From the NCBI RefSeq assembly GCF_017745275.1, contig NZ_JAGHZS010000001.1, forward strand, positions 558,001-622,000: a DNA stretch of 64,000 nucleotides. The letters run 5' to 3'. The translations under genes were made by a program, and so were the position numbers. The DNA is from Chitinophaga sp. (GTDB lineage: Bacteria; Bacteroidota; Bacteroidia; Chitinophagales; Chitinophagaceae). Shown in pieces: positions 53,488 to 62,333 of the stretch (positions are counted from its first letter, which is position 1; every line of letters starts with the position of its first letter). Below the pieces are notes generated by a model, which was not told the DNA's origin, made no database searches, and worked only from the letters and a program-made list of their open reading frames with translations.

Positions 53488-56043
53488 ATGCAGAAGATTT
53501 ATTTGTTTATCACCCTGTTTTTGCTTTCAATGAGTGCCTGGGCACAGGCTCCAGGAGGTCCCGGTGGCAGAATGCCGATGGGAATGACTGGGCACGTGTA
53601 CGGGAAAGTAATCGACCCCGATGGGAAACCCGTCAATTATGCTTCCGTGATTGTACTCCAGAATCGTATGGATACGCTCACCAAAAAAATGAAAGAAAAA
53701 CTGCTGAAAGGCGCGCTCACCAAAGGGAATGGTGAATTCAGCCTGGACGATCTGCCAGCCAGAGGTCCCCTGAAACTGCGCATTACCGCTACCGGCTACA
53801 AAACTGTAGAACAAGCTGTTAGCTTTCCCCCATTTGATAAAGATCTGGGCAACATCAAACTGGCTGTCAGCACCACCCAGCTGCAAGGCGTTACCGTGGC
53901 AGGCACCAAACCGCTGATGTCCATGGATGTTGACAAGAAGGTATTTAACGTGGAAAAAAACATCGTCAGCGCAGGCGGGACTGCCCTGGATGTCATGAAA
54001 AATGTTCCTTCCGTAAATGTGGACATCGATGGAAATGTGACGCTGCGCAATGCTGCACCACAGCTCTACATTGATGGACGCCCCACTACCCTCACCCTGG
54101 AGCAGATTCCAGCGGATGCTATCGAAAACGTGGAAGTGATCACCAACCCTTCCGCTAAATACGATGCTTCCGGTGGTAGCGCCGGTATCCTGAACATTGT
54201 ACTGAAAAAGAACCGTAAAACAGGCTACAATGGTAACCTCCGGGCCGGTGTGGATAAACGCGGTGCACTCAATGGCGGCGCCGACTTCAACCTGCGCCAG
54301 AACAAAGTAAACATCAGCGCCAGCGCTATGGGCAACCAGATGAAAGGCCGTACCAATGGTACCACCGATCGCAGCAATTTCGGAGACGTACCTGCTACCG
54401 CCATTACCCAGGACAACGCCAACAAAACCAATGGCGGCTTCCTTTTCGGTAAACTGGGACTGGACTGGTTCATGACCAACCGCACTACGCTCTCTATCGC
54501 AGGTATCAAAGTACATGGTTCCATGAACCCTGATGAACACATTGATATCATCAGCGATACGCTTGTAAAAGGAGGACCCAGCATCAGAAGCCTCAGCCAG
54601 CGTAACTCCGACGGCCACAACAAGTTCAATGCAAATGGAATTGTGTTGGGTATGAAACACCTCTTCCCTAAAGAAGGCGAAGAATTAACTGCCGACTTCA
54701 ACTATTTCGGTGGCCAGGGTGATAACAACACCAATTACAGAACGGACCGCTTCGGCAACAATAACAGCATCATCGGCAGCGATATCCAAAGAATTGCTGG
54801 TACCGGGAAAGTGAGCTTCATGACCATCCAAACGGATTACGTGAAACCATTTAAAGGTAAAATGAAGCTGGAAACCGGTTTAAGGGCAGCTGTACGTACT
54901 ACAAAAAGCAACTTTGTGAACTCGATGTATGACGACCAATCCGGTAAATACATCCCGATTCCAGCCGCTTCCAACAATTACAAAAACAACGATAACGTAT
55001 ACGCAGCTTACGCCAGCTTATCCGACAACATCGGTAATTTTGGATATAAGGCAGGTTTGCGCGCGGAAAGCTCCGATTACTCCGGCGATCTGCTGAACAA
55101 CGGGCAGCACTTTAAAAACAGCTACCCTATCAGCCTGTTCCCATCTATCTTTTTAAGCCAAAAACTGAAAAAGAACCAGGAACTGCAGGTGAGCTATACC
55201 CGCCGTATTAACCGTCCAAACTTCTTCCAGCTGATACCATTCACCGATTCTACCGATAAGTTGAATATCACCAAAGGTAATCCGGGCCTGGTACCAGAGT
55301 TCACCACTTCACTGGAAATGTCGTACCTGAAAACGTTTAAGGGTAACAATACCTTTTTGGCATCTCTCTATTACAGACATACCAACAACCTCATCACCCG
55401 TTACCTGACCAAGGAAACCAACCCGGTGGATGAAACACAGATATTGGTAAACACGTATATCAATGCCAATTCCAGCTATTCCGGTGGTTTGGAACTCACA
55501 TCTATGAACACCCTTGCAAAATGGTGGACGATGTCGACCAACGTGAATATCTACAATTCAAAAATCAATACCGATAACGTTACACAGTCGCAGGATGCCC
55601 TGTGGAGCTGGTTCGGAAAACTGAACAACCAGTTTAAGCTACCGGCCAATTTTGAATTACAGTTGACTGGTACTTATCAATCTAAAACCAACCTGCCGGT
55701 AAATGACAACAAAAACGTGCAGGCGGGTCCGCCGATGCAGCAGTCGCAGAACGCATCACAGGGATATATTGCTTCTTTCTGGGGCGTAGACGCTGCCATC
55801 AAAAAGAGCTTCCTGAAAAACAATGCTGCTTCTGTAACCTTAAGCATCAACGACATTTTCAGATCCCGCTGGTCTGACCAGTACTCTGAAAGTGCTTATT
55901 TCACACAGTATTACAGCCGCATAAAAGATCCTCAAATGATCCGCCTGAACTTTGCTTACAGATTTGGTAAAATAGATGCCAGCCTGTTTAAGAGAAAGAA
56001 TATGGGCGCGGGCATGCAGGGAATGCAGGAAGTAATTCAGTAA
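53488..56043 (+). CDS. TonB-dependent receptor, CarboxypepD-reg plus outer-membrane beta-barrel
   Basis: An 851-residue outer-membrane protein. Signal peptide MQKIYLFITLFLLSMSAWAQ, then a Gly/Pro/Met-rich linker. A carboxypeptidase-regulatory-like domain follows (about 32-125, GKVIDPDGKPVNYASVIVLQ). The plug-like segment is about 135-235 (VEKNIVSAGGTALDVMKNVPSV, PQLYIDGRPTTLTLEQIPADAIENVEVITNPSAKYDASG in pieces), and the rest is an OMP_b-brl_3-type barrel of about 600 residues (YTRRINRPNFFQLIPFTDSTD). It is not a SusC protein and no SusD follows. Substrate unknown; peptide, metal chelate or signalling roles are all possible. Own promoter and terminator. Confidence 0.9.
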   Translation: MQKIYLFITLFLLSMSAWAQAPGGPGGRMPMGMTGHVYGKVIDPDGKPVNYASVIVLQNRMDTLTKKMKEKLLKGALTKGNGEFSLDDLPARGPLKLRITATGYKTVEQAVSFPPFDKDLGNIKLAVSTTQLQGVTVAGTKPLMSMDVDKKVFNVEKNIVSAGGTALDVMKNVPSVNVDIDGNVTLRNAAPQLYIDGRPTTLTLEQIPADAIENVEVITNPSAKYDASGGSAGILNIVLKKNRKTGYNGNLRAGVDKRGALNGGADFNLRQNKVNISASAMGNQMKGRTNGTTDRSNFGDVPATAITQDNANKTNGGFLFGKLGLDWFMTNRTTLSIAGIKVHGSMNPDEHIDIISDTLVKGGPSIRSLSQRNSDGHNKFNANGIVLGMKHLFPKEGEELTADFNYFGGQGDNNTNYRTDRFGNNNSIIGSDIQRIAGTGKVSFMTIQTDYVKPFKGKMKLETGLRAAVRTTKSNFVNSMYDDQSGKYIPIPAASNNYKNNDNVYAAYASLSDNIGNFGYKAGLRAESSDYSGDLLNNGQHFKNSYPISLFPSIFLSQKLKKNQELQVSYTRRINRPNFFQLIPFTDSTDKLNITKGNPGLVPEFTTSLEMSYLKTFKGNNTFLASLYYRHTNNLITRYLTKETNPVDETQILVNTYINANSSYSGGLELTSMNTLAKWWTMSTNVNIYNSKINTDNVTQSQDALWSWFGKLNNQFKLPANFELQLTGTYQSKTNLPVNDNKNVQAGPPMQQSQNASQGYIASFWGVDAAIKKSFLKNNAASVTLSINDIFRSRWSDQYSESAYFTQYYSRIKDPQMIRLNFAYRFGKIDASLFKRKNMGAGMQGMQEVIQ

Positions 56044-56061
56044 GTAATTGCTTAAATTAAC

Positions 56062-56095
56062 AGGCCGCCACGCGTTATGCGTTGCGGCCTTTTTC
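56062..56095 (+). terminator. Intrinsic terminator of the TonB receptor gene
   Basis: AGGCCGC and an inner ACGC pair with GCGT and GCGGCCT, followed by TTTTT on the plus strand. The right half overlaps the last codons of the convergent metallophosphatase gene (stop at 56075). Confidence 0.75.
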
Positions 56096-56800
56096 GTTCG
56101 GGTATAATTCCATCACCAGGTCACTCTGCCACACTTCACCCGTGTCTGGATTCATAGCTGAAACCCGCCCCAGGTAAGCGGCTCCCGTATCGAGGTTGTA
56201 TACGTTGCATGCTTTCATGGGCATCGTTTCCCCATAAATCAGCGTAGGGGTGTGCCCGATATAAATTTCATGAAACTGCTGTAATATTTTCGGATATAGC
56301 TCCGGATGAGTGATCACTCTTTTATCCATAGTAAGAGCCATTTCCCAGAGGGTTCTGTCTTTATACATCGCGTGATCAAAAGGCACTGTACCGGGTGTTA
56401 CCGTGTAACCTGCATGGATAAAGAGGCGGTTTTTATCGTCCACGTAGTAGTCCTTCATCGCGGCAAAAAAAGCGGCATGCTGCGCCCGTTCTTCAGCCGA
56501 CAATTCGTTGTAACTGGCCATGGTAGCTATTCGGCCATTTTTCAATGTACTATTGGGCGGCAATGTTCCTTTCAGCCAGGATTCACACCAGTCGTCATGA
56601 TTACCTTTGATGAAAATACAGGAATACTGCTGCGATAACGCCATGAGGTGGGTGATCACTGCCACGGAATCGGACCAGCCATTTACATAATCTCCCAAAA
56701 AAATCAATTGATCATCGTTTTTCAATTCCAAACGGGTAAGCAACTGTTGTAATGCTTTCAGTGCGCCGTGAATATCACCGATGACGTAGGTTGCCGGCAT
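56075..56800 (-). CDS. Metallophosphoesterase, PPP/ApaH-like (copy 2)
   Basis: A 241-residue calcineurin-like phosphatase of the bacterial PPP/ApaH-like type. Metal motifs: GDIHG (residues 8-12), GDYVNG (about 36-41) and GNHDDW (about 66-71), with H residues downstream (FIHAGY, IGHTPT). It is a full-length paralogue of the gene 33 bases upstream. The second Asp of the GDxVD motif is Asn here, and neither copy has the Arg that usually follows (GDxVDRG). Substrates may be protein phosphoesters or dinucleotide polyphosphates. Confidence 0.88.
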   Translation of the reverse strand: MPATYVIGDIHGALKALQQLLTRLELKNDDQLIFLGDYVNGWSDSVAVITHLMALSQQYSCIFIKGNHDDWCESWLKGTLPPNSTLKNGRIATMASYNELSAEERAQHAAFFAAMKDYYVDDKNRLFIHAGYTVTPGTVPFDHAMYKDRTLWEMALTMDKRVITHPELYPKILQQFHEIYIGHTPTLIYGETMPMKACNVYNLDTGAAYLGRVSAMNPDTGEVWQSDLVMELYPNEKGRNA

Positions 56801-56833
56801 GTTTACAGGTAATTTAAGAGGTGGGTAAATACA

Positions 56834-57565
56834 TCAGGGATTCCGGCCTTTTTCATCCGGGTACATCCCCTGCACCCTGTCGCTTTGCCACACCTGTTTG
56901 GTATCAATATTCATGGCAGAAATTTTCCCCATAAAGGCAGCGCCGGTATCGATGTTATGTACATTGGCGGCAATCATCGGCTTGTCTTCCCCGTAATTCA
57001 CACTGGGCGTATGCCCGATGTATACTTCGTGGAAGAGCGCCAGGCGTTTCGGATAGCGCAACGAATCTTTCGGGATGCGCGGATCCACTGCCAGCGCCAG
57101 TTCCCAGAAACTTCTGTCCCAGTACAACGAAGGTTCAAACCGCTCATAAGCCGGGCCATGCGTGGAAGTGAAGCCGGCATGAATAAATAACCGGTTCTGT
57201 GCATCAATATGATACAGCTTCATTTGCTCCAGGAAAATGGTATGCCCCAGGCGCTCCGCAGGATTGAGCTTATTGAAACTGGCAACAGTAGCTTGTCCGC
57301 CGTTGCGAAGCCACGACGCTTCAGGCATGATGCCGTGCAGCCAGGATTCGCACCAGGCGTCATGATTTCCTTTTATAAAAATGCAGTGATGCTGTTGCTC
57401 CAATGCCATCAGGTAGGTAATCACTTCTGCTGATTCTGACCAACCATCCACATAATCTCCTAAAAAAATCAGGGTATCTTCCTTTTTCGGCGCTATTCGT
57501 GTTATCAGCTGCTGCAGTGCTTTCAACGCACCATGTATATCACCTATTACGTAGGTTGCGGGCAT
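56834..57565 (-). CDS. Metallophosphoesterase, PPP/ApaH-like (copy 1)
   Basis: A 243-residue paralogue of the following gene, with GDIHG (8-12), GDYVDG (about 36-41), GNHDAW (about 66-71), FIHAGF and IGHTPS. The first and last segments of the two copies are almost the same (MPATYVIGDIHGALKALQQL at the start, YPDEKGRN at the end), indicating a tandem duplication. This copy keeps the second motif Asp. It starts two bases after the oxygenase stop, so it is in the same operon. Confidence 0.88.
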   Translation of the reverse strand: MPATYVIGDIHGALKALQQLITRIAPKKEDTLIFLGDYVDGWSESAEVITYLMALEQQHHCIFIKGNHDAWCESWLHGIMPEASWLRNGGQATVASFNKLNPAERLGHTIFLEQMKLYHIDAQNRLFIHAGFTSTHGPAYERFEPSLYWDRSFWELALAVDPRIPKDSLRYPKRLALFHEVYIGHTPSVNYGEDKPMIAANVHNIDTGAAFMGKISAMNIDTKQVWQSDRVQGMYPDEKGRNP

Positions 57566-57567
57566 GT

Positions 57568-58119
57568 TTAAATCTGTTTGTACATTATATCCGTTCTCAG
57601 CACATATTTCACTCCTTCTGTCAGCAAGGCTCCTTCATGCCGTAGTGGATGGTGAAAGATCAGGGCGGTGCCGGTTTCCGGGCGAATCACTTCTCCGGAG
57701 GCAAAAATAGTTTCCCCGCTGGTATAGGCTTCGTTCAGATAAATCATAAAAGTATATTGACTGGCTTCAAAACGATTCCGCTCAAAACTACCATCCTTGT
57801 GCATTTTAAAGCGTTGTCCCGGGCTGTATTTATAGAACCGGAACAATTCGTTGAGGCCAATGGCAGCGCGTTGATTCGCGCCTTCCGGCGCAAAATCCTT
57901 TAGCCTTTCCCAGATAAAGGTAGCATAAGCAGGGTCTTTATACAATACCCGCTCATTATTTCGTACACCTTTTACCATTCGTTGTACACCATTTCCTACG
58001 TCTACCGTGGCTTCTTCGTATCCGATAGCTTCACTTTTTTCAATAAGGCTGGCGCATTCTTCCCGGGAAAGAAAGTTTTTTAATGTAAAGATGCCGGGCG
58101 CATATACTTGCTTTTCCAT
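57568..58119 (-). CDS. 2OG-Fe(II) oxygenase, prolyl-4-hydroxylase-like
   Basis: A 183-residue cytoplasmic dioxygenase using 2-oxoglutarate, O2 and Fe(II). The iron facial triad is H107-x-D109 (FKMHKDGSF) with distal H161 (LRHEG), and R175 (VLRTDIMY) should bind 2-oxoglutarate. The upstream part (FTLKNFLSREECASLIEKSE) fits P4H-like proteins. Eleven bases after the Nudix-type gene and two bases before the phosphatase pair, so it is part of one operon. The hydroxylated target is unknown. Confidence 0.85.
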   Translation of the reverse strand: MEKQVYAPGIFTLKNFLSREECASLIEKSEAIGYEEATVDVGNGVQRMVKGVRNNERVLYKDPAYATFIWERLKDFAPEGANQRAAIGLNELFRFYKYSPGQRFKMHKDGSFERNRFEASQYTFMIYLNEAYTSGETIFASGEVIRPETGTALIFHHPLRHEGALLTEGVKYVLRTDIMYKQI

Positions 58120-58130
58120 ACAAAAGTGGG

Positions 58131-58820
58131 TTAAGGTTCCGTTGGAATATGTATCTGAAAACTATTTTTCTTCAGTTGTTTATTGAATTTATAAAGTTCC
58201 GGGTGCCTGTTTTTCAGGCCTTCCCGCTTCATGCCGGTGTTAATTACATAGGCAGCATCTAATATTTTCCGGCGGAAATTGCGCCGGTCGAGGGTAGTTT
58301 GCAGCACGCACTCATAGAGTTCATGCAGTTCTGTAATGGTGAATAATTCATCCAACAACTCAAAGCCGACAGGATCGTACAGTATCTTGGATTTCAGGCG
58401 TTGCAGGGCCTGGCGGAAAATGTGTTTATGATCAAATCCCAGGGTGGGTAATTTTCTGACGTTGAACCATTTTACATCATTCGCCATACTACCGGCTACT
58501 ACCTGGAATTTAGCGGGGTTGATGAGGGCATAATATCCCACGGCAATTACGCGGCCCCTGGGATCCCTGTCTGGCGCATCAAAGGAGTAGAGCTGTTCCA
58601 GGAATACTTCCTTCATACCCAGTTTGGTTTGCAGGATACGGGAGCAGGTATCCAGGAAAGTTTCCTGCATCTGTACGAAACCGCCCGGCAAGGTCCAGCA
58701 GTCTTTAAACGGTTCTTCCTTACGATTCAGCAGTAATACAGAAAGGGTATTGTCGTGGTAACCAAATACCACCAGGTCTACCGCGAGGGAGGGGTTCTGA
58801 TACTCGTGAAAAGCCTTCAT
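58131..58820 (-). CDS. Nudix-domain transcriptional regulator, NrtR/AraR-like
   Basis: A 229-residue protein: Nudix fold (about residues 8-140) followed by a winged-helix domain (about 150-220, with LHELYECVLQTTLDRRNFRRKILDAAYV), the architecture of NrtR-type regulators. The Nudix box starts normally (GGFVQMQET, G-x5-E), but the REUxEE core reads RILQTK, so the catalytic glutamates are gone and hydrolysis is unlikely. In Bacteroides such Nudix-like regulators control arabinose use. The gene immediately upstream on the same strand is an arabinose-isomerase-like gene. It probably senses a sugar or nucleotide-sugar compound. Confidence 0.85.
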   Translation of the reverse strand: MKAFHEYQNPSLAVDLVVFGYHDNTLSVLLLNRKEEPFKDCWTLPGGFVQMQETFLDTCSRILQTKLGMKEVFLEQLYSFDAPDRDPRGRVIAVGYYALINPAKFQVVAGSMANDVKWFNVRKLPTLGFDHKHIFRQALQRLKSKILYDPVGFELLDELFTITELHELYECVLQTTLDRRNFRRKILDAAYVINTGMKREGLKNRHPELYKFNKQLKKNSFQIHIPTEP

Positions 58821-58901
58821 ACTTTTGTTTGCGTCAGTTTAACGCGAAGTAACGGTTTTTTAGCGAGATAACCTTAAAATGTTTTTGGGGCATAAGTTTG
58901 C

Positions 58902-60335
58902 CTAACATACCTGCCGTACGGTCACATCCAGCAACGCTCCCAGCTTATGAAGCTTATCCGCAATATGCCCCACTCCCACTGCACAATGATGCGCAGGCCC
59001 ATAGCTATTCCAGCTGTTTACAAACTGCCTGGCGCCGATGGAAAATTTGTACCGGCTGTTGGTATTGCCGATCTCGAGGATAGGTCCCGGCACAGAAGCC
59101 CCTTCTGCTACCAGTAATTCAATTTTCCCATCCAGGGTTTCAATAACGGAGAGCAGCGTTACCGGGCCATGCTTCACGGCCATTTCAACGGAGAGGCCCT
59201 GCCCTACTTTGCCGTGATACACCTGCAGCGGCTTTACTTTTGTTTTGCCCTGCGCAATGGCAATGTGGCCGGGGCCATCATGCCCCATGAGCACAATGTC
59301 TTCCTTAAAATCAATTGCATAATATTCCGTAAATGAACCGCCGGCATTGAAAGTATCCATGATCTTCATGGCCTGTACATTTTTGATTTCGTACTCTCCT
59401 GCCACGGGAATATGGCGGGCGGTAAGTAAGGAGTTCCCCAGGATCACAGAACTCATGGTATCTTCATTTTCATTGTCGCTACCTTTGTAGTAGTAAGCCA
59501 AAGAACCAAGTCCATGGCGGATCACCAACTGATCCAGCGCTACGGACGCGCGGGCGGCCCTGCGTAATTCAGCAACAGCACAATCCTGTGTAACCTCAAA
59601 TGATTCATAGAACAAGGCTACACGTTCATCGATTTGTTTTTCCGTGATGATTTTTCGTAAAGCCGTCAATTCATCTACCTCTATTATTTCCATATGTCCC
59701 CCGAAAGTGGCGATCTGCTTGGTTTTATCTGTGTAGATATCGAGCATGCCGGAATAGTAATGCCCCATTAATCCCATGCGGTTATGGGCCATGGTGTGCG
59801 CCACCTTTGCTGCTTCCACCCATTGTTGGATGGTATGCCAGCATTCATCCCTGCTATCCAGCACACCAGTTACCTGGTGAAAACGGATATTAGCGCGGTT
59901 GAATACATTGGCGATTTCCGGCACAGGGCAGGCAGCGCAGTATTTCAGCCACTCGCCCGTCATGGCAGTACGGTTGGGCATCGCGTTAAACGAGGTGTAA
60001 TCGATGGCCGCCGATGGTGATAAATTGAGGAGGATTACCGGTACCTTGGCCCGCTGCACTACCGGCAATACAGTAGCGGAGAGTGCATAGGTGGTAACGT
60101 AGAGAAAGATCAGGTCCACATCTTTTTCCCGGAAGGTATGGCCCGCCTCCATGGCTTTCTCCGGTGAATCCACGAGGCCCAGGTTCACCACTTCCGTACC
60201 GGCATTTTCAATGCGTGTACGGACAAGCTCAATATTCGCTTCCAGTGAGGCTTTCAAGCCTTCAAACTGTTCCCAGTAGGCTTCCAGGCCAATACCGAAT
60301 AACCCTGCTTTCAGGGTATAGTGTTTTCGCTCCAT
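58902..60335 (-). CDS. L-arabinose-isomerase-like sugar isomerase
   Basis: A 477-residue protein of the arabinose/fucose isomerase fold. Signs: the N-terminal Rossmann-like part (AGLFGIGLEAYWEQFEGL, DLIFLYVTTYALSATVLPVVQ), NRMGLMGHYYSGMLDIYTD, and the likely metal-site segments GGSFTEYYAIDFKEDIVLMGHD and YGPAHHCAVGVGH, which match the Glu/His positions of AraA. It is somewhat shorter than AraA (about 500 residues) and may act on another aldose. Flanked by an AraC-type regulator upstream and a Nudix-type regulator downstream, which supports a sugar-use role. Exact substrate uncertain. Confidence 0.75.
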   Translation of the reverse strand: MERKHYTLKAGLFGIGLEAYWEQFEGLKASLEANIELVRTRIENAGTEVVNLGLVDSPEKAMEAGHTFREKDVDLIFLYVTTYALSATVLPVVQRAKVPVILLNLSPSAAIDYTSFNAMPNRTAMTGEWLKYCAACPVPEIANVFNRANIRFHQVTGVLDSRDECWHTIQQWVEAAKVAHTMAHNRMGLMGHYYSGMLDIYTDKTKQIATFGGHMEIIEVDELTALRKIITEKQIDERVALFYESFEVTQDCAVAELRRAARASVALDQLVIRHGLGSLAYYYKGSDNENEDTMSSVILGNSLLTARHIPVAGEYEIKNVQAMKIMDTFNAGGSFTEYYAIDFKEDIVLMGHDGPGHIAIAQGKTKVKPLQVYHGKVGQGLSVEMAVKHGPVTLLSVIETLDGKIELLVAEGASVPGPILEIGNTNSRYKFSIGARQFVNSWNSYGPAHHCAVGVGHIADKLHKLGALLDVTVRQVC

Positions 60336-60362
60336 GGCTTAAAGCTAGGCAGCCAGGCCGTG

Positions 60363-60392
60363 GAAGTATTTCGTAAAATGACCGAAGTATTT
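60363..60392. promoter_or_regulatory. Tandem 9-bp direct repeat, candidate AraC-type operator
   Basis: GAAGTATTT occurs at 60363-60371 and 60384-60392, exactly 21 bp apart, in the 55-bp gap between the AraC-type gene and the isomerase gene (the second copy runs into the AraC stop codon). AraC family dimers bind direct half-sites about 21 bp apart. On the minus strand the motif reads AAATACTTC. Confidence 0.45.
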
Positions 60393-61263
60393 AGTTTCCT
60401 GACATGCGGGTATTGTTACGGTACTCCACCGGCGTGAGGCCTACCCTGGATTTGAAAAAAGTGGTGAAGTAGCTGGTGGACTCGAAATCCAGAACAAAAC
60501 AGATTTCCTTCACAGGCATTGTTGTGCTGGTCAGTAACTCCTTCGCTTTTTTAATGCGCATTTCGTTGTGGTACTGCGCTGGAGAGAAACCGGTGTATTG
60601 CTTGAACACCCGTCTGAACCAGGAATAGCTGATATGAAGATCAGCGGCAATCGTTTCTACGTTGGCTTTGCCGTCGCGCATCAGCAGTTTTGCCTGGTTT
60701 ACTTTTGCGATGATGGTGGTATCGTTGCATGCATTATTCCGGCTTGCGTAATAAATGATGCCGGACATCAGGTGCGTTAATCCTGCCAGCATAGGCTGAA
60801 AGGCCGTTTGCTGCGATTGCGCTATGGCGAGCGCCTGCTGGAAGGTATCCACCAACTGTTCATTAAATCCCACCTCTAACACCGGATGTTGTTTTGTAAA
60901 GAATTGATGCCGCTCCAGCCCTGCAATTCCTTCGCCGTTGAAACCAATCCAGTAAACTTCCCACCCGGTTTGCGGATCCGGTTGGTATGTATGCCATTCC
61001 CCCGGAAAGATCATTACAATATTCCCCGCGCTGATACGGCAGGACGAGCAGCTGGCAGAACTGAATTTCCCTGCGCCCTGTATGATATAAAGGAGCTGGT
61101 ATTCTGTTAGTATCCTGCCATAGATCGGATTGAACCAGTAACCGGCAGGATGGCCCTGAGGCGGATACACCGTATTGGCGGCTACCGGCTGGTGGCCAAT
61201 AGTAGTAACATACAAGCCCCAACGCTTATCCTGTTGGTTTGCTACAAGGTATTTATGACGCAA
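60391..61263 (-). CDS. AraC-family transcriptional regulator
   Basis: A 290-residue regulator with an N-terminal cupin sugar-binding domain (about 30-130, LLYIIQGAGKFSSASC, GNIVMIFPGEWHTYQPD) and a C-terminal double HTH (about 190-287, VETIAADLHISYSWFRRVFKQYTGFSPAQYHNEMRIKKAKELL and ICFVLDFESTSYFTTFFKSRVGLTPVEYR in pieces). It reads toward the isomerase gene, 55 bases away, with a 21-bp-period direct repeat between. Likely activates the isomerase gene in response to a sugar. Confidence 0.88.
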   Translation of the reverse strand: MRHKYLVANQQDKRWGLYVTTIGHQPVAANTVYPPQGHPAGYWFNPIYGRILTEYQLLYIIQGAGKFSSASCSSCRISAGNIVMIFPGEWHTYQPDPQTGWEVYWIGFNGEGIAGLERHQFFTKQHPVLEVGFNEQLVDTFQQALAIAQSQQTAFQPMLAGLTHLMSGIIYYASRNNACNDTTIIAKVNQAKLLMRDGKANVETIAADLHISYSWFRRVFKQYTGFSPAQYHNEMRIKKAKELLTSTTMPVKEICFVLDFESTSYFTTFFKSRVGLTPVEYRNNTRMSGN

Positions 61264-61322
61264 ATGAAGCAGTTATTTGTACTGCCTAAAAATAAACAAT
61301 TTAGTTATTGGCTTAAAATAGA

Positions 61323-61355
61323 AGAGGGAGTCTCATTTATTTTGAGACTCCCTCT
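61323..61355. terminator. Strong hairpin terminator
   Basis: A perfect 13-bp stem (61323-61335 with 61343-61355, 7-nt loop). The plus strand continues with a T-run; the minus strand reads TTCTATTTT. It separates the Rossmann-fold gene from the AraC gene, both on the minus strand. Confidence 0.75.
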
Positions 61356-61491
61356 TTTTTATTTGGACCCGGGATAGGAATATTCCAGTCATCTCATAAC
61401 CTACAACTGTTACACTGTTAAAGTAACAAGATGCAAAGTTACATGCATAAAGGGATATAACATAGCCCTGGTATCCCGAAGGTTACCAATA

Positions 61492-62145
61492 TTATCTGGT
61501 ATGCGCCAATACCACAATATCCTTTATTTCAATTACTTTCTTTGGATAACCGTGCAGGGTAACGTTGATCATGGCTTGCCCCACCTCCGCCAGCGTAGTG
61601 ACCATCTGCGGGAGAAAACGCCTGAAAAAGGGGTACATCCAGCTGATGTATTTAATAGCCTTTGGCGCACGTTGCAACCCGGGAGTAGGATGCATATAAC
61701 CGGGACGAAACATATACGCAGCTTTAAAAGGCAGGCGCAGCAAGTCCTGCTCCGTACGCTTCTTCACCTTCGCCCACATACTACGTCCGTCCGTTCCCGC
61801 ACCTGATACATAGCAGAACGTCATATCCGGGTTCATGGTAGCCAGCGTTTTAGCCACTTCCATGGTCAGGTCGTAGGTAACACGGCGATAAGCAGCTTCT
61901 TTCATCCCTATTGACGACACACCCAAACAGAAGTAACACGCATTGTAATCGTGCAACTGCGCTGCTATGGGTAACATGTCATAAAAGTTCGTATGAATAA
62001 TTTCCTTCAGCTTCGGATGACTCACCCCGCAAGGCCGGCGGTTAATCACCAACACCTCCTTTACATCCGGATGCTGTAAACATTCATGCAATACCCCTTC
62101 CCCTACCATACCTGTACTGCCTGTAATAATGGCTTTGATGTCCAT
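61492..62145 (-). CDS. NAD(P)-binding Rossmann-fold protein, atypical SDR/epimerase-like
   Basis: A 217-residue cytoplasmic protein. The N-terminus has the dinucleotide motif ITGSTGMVGEGVLHE (residues 7-21), and the middle has YFCLGVSS and FCYVSGAGTDG. The SDR catalytic Tyr-x3-Lys is not clear, which places it with the HTATIP2/YbjT-like atypical group. Substrate unknown. A stand-alone gene followed by a terminator-like hairpin about 135 bases downstream. Confidence 0.75.
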   Translation of the reverse strand: MDIKAIITGSTGMVGEGVLHECLQHPDVKEVLVINRRPCGVSHPKLKEIIHTNFYDMLPIAAQLHDYNACYFCLGVSSIGMKEAAYRRVTYDLTMEVAKTLATMNPDMTFCYVSGAGTDGRSMWAKVKKRTEQDLLRLPFKAAYMFRPGYMHPTPGLQRAPKAIKYISWMYPFFRRFLPQMVTTLAEVGQAMINVTLHGYPKKVIEIKDIVVLAHTR

Positions 62146-62237
62146 AGGATTCTTTTTACGTACTATTGAAATTAAATATTTAGTTCCAATAATTTGCAGG
62201 AAGCCCTGTTGACGTTGTTGGTACGCCTTACATTTCT

Positions 62238-62268
62238 TTTGTTTTTCTTAGCTGAAAAAATATCTTTG
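62238..62268 (+). promoter_or_regulatory. Promoter of the DUF3829 lipoprotein gene
   Basis: TTTG (62238-62241), 19 bases, then TATCTTTG (62261-62268): a perfect match to the Bacteroidota promoter, 65 bases before the start codon. Confidence 0.7.
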
Positions 62269-62333
62269 CCCCCGAAATGCCCCTGCACGCTATTGTGCAA
62301 TTGATTAATCCGACTTAAACCAATACCATTTTT

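Noticed and set aside
53527-54660. A 377-codon open frame on the minus strand opposite the TonB receptor gene
   Set aside because: It mirrors the receptor's codon pattern, has low-complexity composition, no recognisable domain, and lies entirely inside a well supported gene.
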